Source: Liquidambar formosana (taxonomy: Eukaryota; Streptophyta; Magnoliopsida; Saxifragales; Altingiaceae). Taken from it: 64,000 bases of DNA. Below, piece after piece: positions 10,911-22,502 of the stretch (the first letter of the stretch is position 1; each line of letters opens with the position of its first letter). The notes beneath the pieces are model-generated. The model saw only the letters and a list, made by a program, of their open reading frames with translations. It was not told the DNA's origin and searched no databases. The DNA is taken from assembly GCA_039720395.1 (NCBI GenBank), contig JBBPBK010000102.1, positions 124,001-188,000 on the forward strand, read 5' to 3'. The position numbers were made by a program, and so were the translations under genes.

Positions 10911-12719
10911 CCCCCTATGCTTCAGCACAAGGGGAGCGACTTTATGCATTAAAACCTGAGTGTTTAGGAGAGAATAAGAGAGAGAGACTTGAAGGAGAGC
11001 TAGAGGACCTGCTGTAGCCTTGAAGGGAGCTTGATTCAAGTCATCCACAAGCCAAGAGGAGAGTCTCTACAGCAGCAAGGAAGCTTTCCTAAGGTATTCT
11101 TCCCTTCTATTCTAGCTTAAACTAGGACTTTCTTATAGAATAGGCTTATTGCATGCTAAAGATAGCTTTTTTATCATGTATTAATACTTTAACTAGTTAA
11201 TATACATGAAATACTTGCTGTTCATGATGAGTTTAGCATGCTTTAGGACTGTTTCATAAGTTTTTAAGCATAGTTGTGATTCTAGGGCTGCTGTTGTCCT
11301 TGTTTTAGAATAGTGTTATTGCATTTTAAAGTTAGGATTTTTATCATGTTCTATTGCTTTAGTTAGTTAATATGCATGATTTAAGTTCTGTTTAATATAT
11401 GTGAGTTTAGCATGTTTAGAGATTATTTTGTGTGTTTTCAAGCATGTTTGTGAGTTTAGGGTTTTTAGTGTCCTTGTTTTAGGTTAGTTTCATATAGCAT
11501 GTTAGTATAGGGTTTCTTATATATTTTCTTCATAGTTGCTGTATATGTTTTACTTATAGAATAACTATGATAGTTTTTGCATTCATATAGGTCATTCTAG
11601 GGTTTTTTATGCATGATATGATCTTAGGATTGTATTAGAGCCTATTATTGTTCGCTGTTTTTGCTGTTAACATGATTAGTGGATGAATTTAGGCCATAAT
11701 ACTATTCTGTCCAGATTTGCATGTTAGTGTTTTTGCATGGTTTTAAGCACGTGTAAGGGTGCAAATAGGTGTGGTAATTGTCCTATGGCAAATGGGGCTG
11801 CCATTGCTTGAAATTGCTAATGCTTGGAGCTATTGCGCTCATGTAAATGGGTTTGAAGGTGCCCCAATTCACTTTTCCTTTCTTGTCTTCTCTCTTCTCT
11901 CTCCTAGGGTTAGTTCTTAATATGAGTTTATGGTCTTAATCAAAGATTTCCCTCAATAATTAAATTCTAGTTTTTTATCAAAGTATCCATTTTGTGGAAT
12001 TCTTTCTAAAGTCAAACTTGGTTTATTCAATTCTCTTTCAAATAAGGAAACCTAGGGTTTTTACCATAGGTTTATCTTAGGATTTAACCCTAATTCTAAT
12101 CGAACTACGTGGACTTTGATCCATGTATTTCGTTGCATGGTACGTAGGCGCTCTTCGTGAGGCTCAAGTCCGTTCTAAGATCTAAGTATCCTAGGTTTCT
12201 TTTCTCTTTTCTTTATTTTCTGTTTTATCTTGCTTATTATACATGGATGATTGGATGGAATATATGATATGCATGCTGTCTTGTGATGATATTTGCTGAT
12301 TTTTGTATGGAAAAGATCTTAATTTAGCCCAAATAAACCGAGAGAACGAAAGGGTGACATGGGTGCCTATAGGCTTTGCCTAGAACCTTTCCATGCCATA
12401 ACTTAGCCTCCGAATCCCCGATTTTTTTGGTTTCAAAAAGACTGTTTTTGCCTTTTCTTTTCAAATATGGAGTCATTCAAATTGTTTTCTTAAAACAAAA
12501 CTATTTTTAGGATTTTCCTTATTTCCTTTAAAAAATAAGGTGGTGACTCCTTTTGTTTTCAGTTAATATGCATGATAATCTTTTCGCCAAACCCTTGTGG
12601 GCCCAATTTCTGGAGTTCACACCATGCCTAAAATTATAGGATTTTAATTTCGTCCTTACATTCCCTAATCGCTGGTTTAATAATTGGGAAAAAGTTGATA
12701 ACATAATGAATGGACTTAC

Positions 12720-12849
12720 GTATCCAATAAGATTCTGAAAACCGGTGTTCCTCCTACCACTCACAATCTCCAGTAGCAATACCCCAAAGCTATACACATC
12801 AGACTTTATAGAAAATATACCTTCCACATACTCGGGAGATATATAGCCA
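12720..12849 (-). pseudogene. Exon 6 of the S-receptor-like kinase: activation segment
   Basis: Between a TGCAG acceptor and a GTAAGT donor the exon encodes [20 protein letters not shown] and [17 protein letters not shown], the APE-equivalent region and helix F. At 130 bp it is about 20 bp shorter than usual. No stop is present in it. Confidence 0.9.
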
Positions 12850-12956
12850 CTGCATTTAATGAAAACAAGTTGATTTCCATATTAAATCAAGTTGATAGTA
12901 AAGGTAAATTAAAGATGGTTTATCTATGTTTATGCAAATTAACATCTGATACTTAC

Positions 12957-13650
<694 letters not shown>

Positions 13651-13652
13651 GT

Positions 13653-13664
13653 TGGTATCAGAGC
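13653..13664 (+). other. Primer-binding site of element A
   Basis: TGGTATCAGAGC two bases after the LTR is the complement of the plant initiator methionine tRNA 3' end, the usual primer of many plant LTR elements. Confidence 0.9.
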
Positions 13665-13683
13665 GAGGATTCGCCTGGCTTCG

Positions 13684-14122
13684 ATGGCTAACCAAGGAGT
13701 TGGAGGACACACCCCTACTGGCAGTGATCATAGGGAGGTTGCTTTGTGGGAAGCATTGGATATACTATGCGTTAACCAACAATTGAAGATGGATGAGTTA
13801 CGTCAAGAAATAAATGGGCAATTTGTTGAATTGCATAACATGATCGCTGGGTTGAATCTCAATGCTGACAACAGACAACTAAATGTTAACAGGAGGTGTG
13901 CCAATGGATTTCCCAGAGGCCAACCCGTTAACCAAAATTCTTTTGGGCATCGTGTTCATTATCATACAGATAGCGAAGGTGAGATGAGGAGTTTGGTGAC
14001 GATTATATTCCAAATCAATTGGGAAGGCGGCAGAGAAATTTTAATGATGGAAACGGTATGAATCAACCAGTAGGGAGACAATTAAATTTCGATGAGTATC
14101 GGTTAAAGGCAGACATACTACC
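13684..14122 (+). pseudogene. Element A gag, 5' fragment
   Basis: From the ATG at 13684 a frame begins MANQGVGGHTP and contains a coiled-coil-like EALDILCVNQQLKMDELRQE. Near 13980 the frame shifts by one base, and the continuing frame runs to 14122 where element B is inserted. The five bases 14118-14122 (CTACC) are the target duplication. The rest of gag resumes at 32451. Confidence 0.8.
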
Positions 14123-15836
14123 TGTGAACCCCGGAAATCGGGCCCACGAGGGTTGGAAAGAAAATAGGTTTGAAAAAAGAAAAGGAAAGGAGTCGCCACC
14201 TTATTTTTTAAAGGAAACAAGGAAAACCCTAAAAACAGTTTGTTTTAGGAAAACAATTTGAATGACTCCATGTTTAAAAAGGAAAGGCAAAAACCAATCT
14301 TTTGGGAACCAAAGAAATCGAGGATTCGGAGGCTAAGTTATGACATGGGAAGGTTCTAGGCAAAGCCTATAGGCACCCATGTCACCCTTTCGGTCTCTCA
14401 GTTCATTTGGGCTAAATCAAGATCTTTTCCATACAAAAATCAGCAAGTATATCATCACAAGATAGCATGCATATCATATATTTCATTCATCCATCCATGC
14501 ATAATAAGCAAACAAAACAGAAAATAAAGAAAAACAAAACAAAACAAAAAGAAAACCTAGGATGCTTGGATCCTAGAATGGACTTGAGCCTCACGAAGAG
14601 CGCCTACGTACCATGCAACGAAATACATGGATCAAAGTCCACGTAGTTCGATTAGAACTAAGGTTAAGACCTAATACAAACCTATGGTTAAAACCCTAGG
14701 TTTCCTTATTTGATCAAAAGAGAATTGATAGAAAGTTTGATTTTAGAAAGAACTCCACAAAATGGAAACTTTAATAAAAACCAGAATTTTGTTGGTGAAG
14801 GAAACCTCTAATTAAACCATAGGATCATATTAAAAATTAACCCTAGATAGGGAGAAGAGAAAGGATAAGGAAGAGAGGTGAATTGGGGCACCTTCACACC
14901 CACTTACCTGAGCGCAATAGCTCCAAGCATTAGCCATTTCAGACATGAGCAGCCCTATTTACCATAGGACAAATACCACACCTATTTGCACCCTTACACG
15001 TGCTCAAAACCAGGCAAAAACAATGATATGCAAATCTGGACAGAATAGTATTATGGCCTAAAATCATCCACTAAGCATGCTAACAGCAAAAACAGCAAAC
15101 AATAATAAGTCCTAACATATTCCTAAAACCATATTATGCATAAAAACCCTAGAATATACTAACATGCATGCAAAAACATCATATTTACTCTATATGCAAG
15201 ACATATACAGCAAACACGAAGAAAAACCAATAAAAAAGTCTACTTTATCATGCTACATGAAAACTAACATAAAACAATGACTCTAAAACCCTAAACTCAC
15301 AAATATGCTTAAAAACACACCAAATAAACTCTAAACATGCTAAAATAAAACTAAACAGAAACTAAATCATGCATATTAACTAACTAAAGCAATATAACAT
15401 AACAAGAAACCTAACTCTAGCATGCAATATCACTATCCTAGAACAAGGACAACGGAAACACAAGAATCATGACTATGCCTAGAAACATATAGAACAGCCC
15501 TAAAGCATGCTAAACAGTAGATAAACAATAGATATTCCATGTATATTAACTAGCTAGAGTGTTAATACATGATAAAAAAGCTACCTTTAATATGCAATAG
15601 GCCTGTCCTATATGAAAACCTAGTTTAAGCTTGAATAGAGAAGGAGAATACCTTAGGAAGGGCCTTCCTTGCTGCTGTATGAACTCCCTCTTGCTCTTAT
15701 GGATGACTTGAATCAATGTTCTCCAAGGCTACAGCAAGAACTCCAGCTCTCCTTCAAGTCCCTCTCTCTTATTCTCTCTCTAACACTAAGGTTTTTAGGC
15801 ATAAAGTGGCTCCCCTTGTGCTGAAGCATAGGGGGG

Positions 15837-15844
15837 TATTTATA
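15837..15844 (-). promoter_or_regulatory. TATA box in the 3' LTR of element B
   Basis: The minus strand reads GTCTATAAATACCCCCC. The same box occurs at 31450-31457 in the 5' LTR, where it would drive the element transcript. Confidence 0.7.
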
Positions 15845-16045
15845 GACTTCAATTAGGACTAACCAATGGCTGGGATTAAAACCCTAAAAATTAATCCAAG
15901 GGTTATTAGAGACCCCCTTGGGGCTTAAGTAACTCAGAAGTTACCAAAAATTAGAAGGAAACTCGTCCAAAAGAGCCCAAGTACATCAAAATAGGGAGGA
16001 ATCCGCTTCAGCAAGGAAACACAAAGCAAATAGGAAAGTGGCCTC

Positions 16046-16119
16046 GGGTGACCACCAGGGCCTGGGCGGCTAGCCACCTGGGCCCAGGCGGCTAGCCGCC
16101 CAGCCTTGGGTGGTCACCC
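16046..16119. promoter_or_regulatory. GC-rich dyad cassette (3' LTR copy)
   Basis: GGGTGACCACC and GGTGGTCACCC form the outer arms; inside are GGCGGCTAGCCACC and GGCGGCTAGCCGCC. It lies about 200 bp upstream of the LTR TATA box on the minus strand. Confidence 0.8.
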
Positions 16120-16834
16120 GAGCCCACTTCTGATTTTTCTCCTATTTTGTCTCCCTTCCCTTCTAGAAGTGTTTCAAGGGGCAAATTAACTCCGATTTTG
16201 ATGAAACAAAAGCCAAAACGACCGTGTTTCGATGAGGAATATGTTTTTGAACATTTTAGGGTGAAAACCACTAACCATGGGGGCATGGTTAGGTTTGAAC
16301 AAGGCGGTTAACCACTATACTCTACCTTTGCTAAGCATAGGTATGCACATAGGATCAAACCAAATGCTTTCCTCATCAAAATTGAACTTCATAAAACACT
16401 TTTGGGGGTAAAATGATGACTAATGAAAGTCAATTTGAAAAGATTTGGTTGGTAATTGAGAGTCAATTAGAGCTAACCCAAAGAAGGATCAATTAACCAA
16501 TCTTGAACTTCATCAAGCCATTTTAATCCCGAGCCATTGTTTTATCAAATTGAACCTAGAAAGACCTCTTATGCATCCATATGAACTCCAATTGACAATT
16601 CGGAGATCATTCCAAGGTCAAATGAAAAATTTGGGACTTAAAAGACGATTATGCCCCTCAAGTCACAAAAGCTCTTATTATTCCTCAAGATCAACTCCAA
16701 TTTGAACCAAAATTCATACCCATTGTCCTTGTGACTCTAGAAACCTAATGCAAGTGACTAGACTCAAAAACAAAATAAAAACATGCATGAAATGATGAGC
16801 CCTAGTAAGGTGGTGCAAAAATGGGGTGTGACAG

Positions 16835-16850
16835 AAGCCCCTCATTGGCG
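16835..16850 (-). other. Probable polypurine tract of element B
   Basis: The minus strand reads CCAATGAGGGGCTTC directly before the 3' LTR. It is purine-rich but short, so the call rests mainly on position. Confidence 0.5.
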
Positions 16851-16929
16851 AACAAGTTACACTTGTGAACCAATGATAAAGAACAACCCATTTTTGACAA
16901 AAAATCCTGGAGAAATCACACACTGTACC

Positions 16930-18690
16930 AACAAGGATTGGAGGTTGAAAACCTGAGACTGAAATAAGGAAGTGTACTCAAGTCATGAGTATACTTAAAC
17001 CACTGAGGGTGGAGAATTGATAAGAGAAGCATATTCAAGCCACTATGAATGAACATACTTTTGAAATGGAAAGATATATTCTAGTCACGAATATATTTAT
17101 CCAAGTGATTGAAAATGAGATCTGAGAAGTACGTTCAAGTGATGAACGTACCTTGGAAATGGAGAAATATATTCAGGTCACGAATATATTTAACCAAGTA
17201 AGTGACAAAATATCTGAGAAGTATACTCAAGTGATGAGTATACCATTGAAATGGAGAAATATATTCAGGTCACGAATGTATTTAACCAAGTAATCTGAGA
17301 ATGAAATCTGAGAAGTATACTCAGGTGATGAGCATACCATTGAAATGGAGAAATATACCCAAGCGATGGATACATTTAACCAAGTAATCTGAGAATGAAA
17401 TCTGAGAAGTATACTCAAGTGATGAGCATACCATTGAAATGGAGAGATATATCCAAGCGATGGATACATTTAACCAAGTAAGGTAGAGAATAATCTGAGA
17501 AGTGTACTCAAGTGATGAGCATACCATTGAAATGGAGAAATATATTCTAGTCACGAATATATTTAACCAAGTAGTATAAGAATAATCTGAGAAGTGTACT
17601 CAAGTGATGAGTACACCATTGAAATGGAGAAATATATTCTAGTCACGAATATATTTAACCAAGTAAGTGACAAGTATGTTTAAGTGATAAACATACCATT
17701 GAAATGGAGGAATATATCCAAGTGATGGATATACTTAACCAAGTAAGTGACAAGTGTGTTCAAGTGATGAACACACCATTGAAATGGAGAAATATATCCA
17801 AGTGATGGATATATTTAACCAAGAATGATCTGAGAAGTGTACTCAAGTGATGGGTACACCATTGAAATGGAGAAATATATTCTAGTCACGAATATATTTA
17901 ACCAAGTGACAAGTATGTTTAAGTGATAAACATACCATTGAAATGGAGAAATATATCCAAGCGATGGATATACTTAACCAAGTAAGTGACAAGTGTGTTC
18001 AAGTGACGAACACACCATTGAAATGGAGAAATATATCCAAGTGATGGATATATTTAACTAAGTAAGATAGGAATAATGAGGATTGGGAACTAAGAAGCAT
18101 ATTTAGAGGGTGAATACACTTTTGAAATGGAAAAACATATTCAAGTGATGAACATGTTCAACCAAGTATGATGAGGATTTGAAACTGAGAAGCATATTCA
18201 AAGGGTGAATACACTTTTGAAATGGAAGAACGTATTCAAGTGATGAATACATTCAACCAAGTATGATAGAGAATGAGAATTTGAAACTGAGAAGCATATT
18301 CAAAGGGTGAATACACTTTTGAAATGGAAGAACATATTCAAGTGATGAATACATTCAACCAAGTATGATAAAGAATGAGAATTTGAAACTGAGAAGCATA
18401 TTCAAAGGGTGAATACACTTTTGAAATGGAAGAACATATTCAAGTGATGAATACATTCAACCAAGTATGATAAAGAATGAGAATTTGAAACTGAGAAGCA
18501 TATTCAAAGGGTGAATACACTTTTGAAATGGAAGAACATATTCAAGTGATGAATACATTCAACCAAGTATGATAAAGAATGAGAATTCGAAACTGAGAAG
18601 CATATTCAAAGGGTGAATACACTTTTGAAATGGAAGAATATATCCAAGTGATGAATATATTCAACCAAGTGGGATGAAAAATCAAGATTT
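16930..18690. repeat. Tandem array of 77-106 bp dyad-rich units in the element B 3' region
   Basis: About eighteen units follow one another. From 17160 to 18060 the spacing of ACCATTGAAATGGAG is about 77-95 bp; from 18100 to 18660 a related unit with CACTTTTGAAATGGAA repeats every 97-106 bp. Each unit carries two short inverted repeats such as GTATACTC...GAGTATAC and ATATATTC...GAATATAT separated by six to eight bases. The open frames across 17227-17554 are by-products of the period. Tandem arrays in the same place are known from Ogre-type elements. Confidence 0.92.
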
Positions 18691-18946
18691 GAAATGAGGA
18701 TATATGATCAATTTATCAAGCATGGTGCAAGAGGAAAGTGACTTAACACATTGTCACTTGAGTTGGCATGGCCCAGGGGAAATATATTCAACCCTTTTGA
18801 ACATAAAATCAATTCAAAGAATTGATTTCAAGATGAAATTTGATTGATTTTAAGCTCAAAAAGTGTTGAATATCTCATTTGGAAGAAGGTTTAATCACGC
18901 GCCAAGGCGAGACAAAGCGAGGGAGAAAGCCAAAACAAGATGGCTT

Positions 18947-19021
18947 GGGTGACCACCAGGCCTCAGGAGGCTAGCCGCCCAGGCCCTGGTGGCTAGCCGC
19001 CCAAGGCTTGGGTGGTCACCC
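18947..19021. promoter_or_regulatory. GC-rich dyad cassette upstream of the mobile-domain gene
   Basis: The outer arms GGGTGACCACC and GGTGGTCACCC enclose two GGCTAGCCGCC motifs. The cassette ends about 290 bp before the ATG of the plant-mobile-domain gene. Confidence 0.75.
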
Positions 19022-19311
19022 GAGCCTAATGCTGAAAAATTCTGGGTTTTTAAAATGCAAGGGACACTATTCATACCCCCCATTCAACCCAACCCGAAAA
19101 TTGGAGTTTCTCTCTCTAGGAAGCATACCCCATTTTGCAAAATCACTCCAATACCCAAGAGCAATCAAATCCACACTTCAAGAAGGATTCATACACATGA
19201 AATAGCATCATTAACACCCAATTTCACATCAAAAACCAGAAATTTGCAGCACTTTGCAAATCAAAAACCCATTAAACCCATTTTTGCTCAAAACAAGCTA
19301 GTTCTTCCACC

Positions 19312-22045
19312 ATGGATTCAAATGAAGACTCCACTTCAAAGTATCCATTCCTTGACTCAAACAGTAGATACAAGGCACCAATATATGATGTTCCTCAAGA
19401 GAAATTGCTCCTAGAACCAAGGAATCATCTCTCTTTTCTCCACTCCAAGCAAGAGGTAAGCTTACCCATTTTGAACTTTTCTTTGAAATTTTCATTTTTG
19501 TTGATTGAAATGCATTCCCATGAACTCTCTATGAGTATTCCTAGCAATGTTTGCAATGCCCATTGATTTTGGCAAGGATTGGATGTGAAAAGAATTCAAT
19601 TTGAAAACTTGGTGAATAGTGCCCACCAAGTGTTTGATAAAATGCTTGAATGATGAAAATTCATCCAATCTTTGTAAAATTGATGTGCATTGCAAGGCAA
19701 AATCATAGGCATTCATTTCTAATTGATTTTAGAAACAAAACCAAGCATTTTCATGAACTTTGAAAAACAAAGTTTGCTATATTTTTGAAAAACCCATGCT
19801 TTCATGAACAAGGTTTGCTTATTTTTTCCTTAAAAAACCACTTTGGGAAACAAGGTTTGCTTACTATTTTCTTTGAAAAATCCATGTTTCCATGGTCTTG
19901 GAATGCATGGTTTACCAATGATCATGAGTTTGAAGAATAAAACCAATGTTTTCATAAACTTTCAAAGCAAGGTTTACTTGTTCATGAACTAAAAGACTTA
20001 GTTTTTGGAAAGCCAATTATCAATGCTTGCATATGATTTTTTTACACTAACTAGGTGAATCATTCTTCTTGATTAGCCCAACTTCCAAGACCTACGCACA
20101 AGGTCTTCGATAAAGAATCTTATTGGGTGGTGGAGGTGTATGGAGCACACCCAACCTTCCGCAAGGGAATCCATTAAGAAAGCGGGTTTTGGTTGGTTTC
20201 TTAACTCATTATGGAATGAACAGTGGGATAGGCAAGCCCTCCTTGCCTTAGCTGAATTATGGTGGGATACCACCAACACCTTCCACTTCAGTTTTGGGGA
20301 GATGACCATGACTCCCAAGGATTTCTCGATTATCACCGGTTTAAGCCTCAAAGGAAAGAGGTTGGAATTCTATGGGGATGCCAACACAAATAGTGCTTAT
20401 CTCTTCACTATGTTGGGGATTGATATTGAGGCGAGTTCCCGCGGTGTTAGGAGGATATGGCTTTTTGAGAATTTTGCCAATCAAGTAGAAGGTGTGGGAG
20501 TGGCTCCCGAGTGCATTACTAGGGCTTTCATGATCTATATGCTCTCCTGCACTCTCTTTGTTGGTGCCAATGACATGGCACAACTGGGGTACCTCGCTTC
20601 CATGGTGGATGTGAACAAAATGGGGAGGTATAACTGGGGAGGGGCAGCACTAGCTACTATGTATAGATCCATGTCTGACATGTCTCGTGGTGTTTCCAAG
20701 CATTTTGGTGGGCTCCCATTTGTTTGGGAGGTAAGTAAAAATATTTAATTTTTAAATTCCTCTCAAAACTAGATTTGATTTTAATGCTTTTTTTAAATTT
20801 TGACAGATATGGTATTATGAATACCTGGGACGGTGCCGCCCTGCCCTGGATAATGAGATACAAGAATGGCCAATACTTGGGAACTATGCTCCCACCAAGA
20901 TAGCTATGCGTGCCCCAAACAGGCATGACTACGCCCATGCAATGGCGTACTTGGCGAGCCTAAATGCTGACATGGTAATTCACCTTCCTCATTCTTTTCT
21001 TTCATTCATTTTTTGTTATCTTGCTCACCATTTTTTCAAATTCAACAGGTGGAGTGGAGTCCATGGGGACTGTGGGAGGCTAGATTGCCTAGGAGGTGTG
21101 TGTCCTGTTTGGGATTGACTGGGAAGAGGGTACTCTTTGAGGGTCCCTCAGGGCGATACTGGTATTTAGGGGAGCGTGTCCTTAGGCAGGTGAAAGGACG
21201 AGTGGATGCCGCTCTTACCCCTGTCTTGCCTCCCATGAACATGAGGCACACTGACTCTCTGGATGGGGATGAGCTGATGGAAGCTCTGATTGGATGGGAC
21301 GCCGAGGAGTTCACCTCGCCTAACACCGACTACATGACTTTCTGCAACCAATTTCTGATGTGCCCTAGAGTCATTGGTTTCCCACCTCAAGGGGTGAGTT
21401 TCCATTCCATTCTTTTCAATTAATGACTTATGCAAGCACTCCTCTTAAACAAATTATCTATTGCAGGGCTGGCGAGCTCGTGGACATAGTTCCACAATAG
21501 CGTCCTCCCCAGGCATGACTCACGGGGATGAGGATTATGAGATGGGGGGAATGGCATAGCCGCCTCTCCCAGTGCTCGACTGGCAAGTGAATATATGTAA
21601 TGGGTTGGAGTTCATGAGGACTGACATTACCCGCCCTACTTTTGATGAGGTCCCCAAGATTGACTCGAGCTACGAGCATGTAAGCTCTAAACCTTTGCCT
21701 TTCTTAGAACCCTTTTCATCATTTATTAACCATGTTCATCTTTTAGGTTCCCCGAGAGTACGCACAGGAGTGCCTTGAGCTCAGCGAGGGTTTAAGGCGA
21801 GACCTTGTTAGGATGAGTTTGGCAAACTCTGTGCTAGAGGGACGATTGAATCCCACTATAAGCCATTCCCTTTGTTTATTCCAATCATAGGAGCTAATGA
21901 TATAACCCTTCTTTATTAATTGATTTCTTTGCAACAGGTCTCCACACTGCGTCCACCACAACCAATGCCACCCCAAGGGAACCCTCATGCTGGTCGTGGT
22001 AGAGGCGAATCAAGTAGAAAGAGAAGAACCACGGGGGACCATTAA
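19312..22045 (+). pseudogene. Plant mobile domain (PMD) gene carried antisense in element B
   Basis: Seven exons fit on the plus strand: 19312-19455, 20077-20730, 20807-20974, 21049-21393, 21467-21679, 21747-21839 and 21938-22045. All introns start GT and end AG except the last, whose donor reads GG. The joined frame shows PMD features: GWW at the start, GFGWFLNSLWNEQWDRQALL, LAELWWDTTNTFHFSFGEMT and the MTPKDFSIITGLSLKG segment, and ends in a basic GRGRG-SSRKRRT tail suited to nuclear import. Host PMD proteins such as MAIN/MAIL1 act in the nucleus on gene and transposon silencing, and transposon-carried PMD genes are known. A TAG at 21557-21559 in exon 5, plus the changed last donor, breaks it. 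The product would lack its C-terminal third if it were made at all. Confidence 0.8.
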
Positions 22046-22282
22046 ATTAGCTTACCCTCTTGTTTTGTAATCGAATGAAACATCTTTCTTTATGCTTTGT
22101 AACCTTTCTTTGAACATTTGCTTTGGTACTTTGTATGAGACTTTTGGAGTTCCATGGTGGTGATTTACTCATGTTTTTGTGCAAAAACAAGCTCAAAATA
22201 AGCTTCCCAAGGTCACATAACCATATAGGGGTCAAATTAGGTCAAAAATAGGCAAAACTGGGCAAAATAGGAAAACGGCCTC

Positions 22283-22356
22283 GGGTGACCACCCGGGGCT
22301 GGGCGGCTAGCCGCCCAAGCCCAGGAGGCTAGCCGCCCAGGCCTGGGTGGTCACCC
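22283..22356. promoter_or_regulatory. GC-rich dyad cassette upstream of the DUF7745-like gene
   Basis: It has the same 74 bp design as the LTR copies. It is followed on plus by GAAGCGGA and CCTATTTTGACG, sequences that also follow the cassette in the solo LTR and element-B LTRs, then by a TATA box 91 bp further on. Confidence 0.8.
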
Positions 22357-22446
22357 GAGCCCGAAGCGGAAATCCCCCTTTGAATAGGAAACTTCCTATT
22401 TTGACGGGTTTTTTCCTATTTGAACTTGGATTTGTGACCTTTTCCC

Positions 22447-22454
22447 TATAAAAA
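22447..22454 (+). promoter_or_regulatory. TATA box of the DUF7745-like gene
   Basis: CCCTATAAAAACAC lies about 55 bp before the ATG at 22503, a normal spacing for a short plant 5' leader. Confidence 0.65.
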
Positions 22455-22502
22455 CACATCCAAGAGGTTCCTAAACCTACTTGTATTCATTCATTAGAAA
22501 TT

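Larger units (their letters stand above)
9915..12621 (+). mobile_element. Solo LTR of the element-B family in exon 7
   Basis: The plus strand runs from TGTCACACCCC to GGAGTTCACA, which is the element-B LTR in the orientation opposite to element B in this window. Both flanks are CCATG (9910-9914 and 12622-12626), a perfect 5 bp target duplication, and no internal sequence is present, so it is a solo LTR left by recombination. Its own promoter-like TATAAATA is at 10903-10910, reading antisense to the kinase gene. It is visibly more diverged from the element-B LTRs than those are from each other. Confidence 0.95.
14123..16834 (-). repeat. 3' LTR of element B
   Basis: On plus it runs from TGTGAACCC to GGGGTGTGACA and matches 29736-32445 nearly base for base. 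The minus-strand TATA box is at 15837-15844 and the GC-rich dyad cassette at 16046-16119. Open frames inside it (for example at 16092-16286) cross the dyad and are not genes. Confidence 0.95.

Noticed and set aside
16092..16286. Open frames of 64-69 codons across the GC-rich cassette in each LTR.
   Set aside because: They follow the cassette in LTRs in several orientations, have no domain, and arise from its stop-poor GC-rich sequence.
17227..17554. Overlapping open frames in the tandem array.
   Set aside because: They are repeated translations of the array unit, not a gene.
16930..18690. A CRISPR-like array.
   Set aside because: Units have no constant repeat with unique spacers; this is an ordinary tandem array in a plant retrotransposon.
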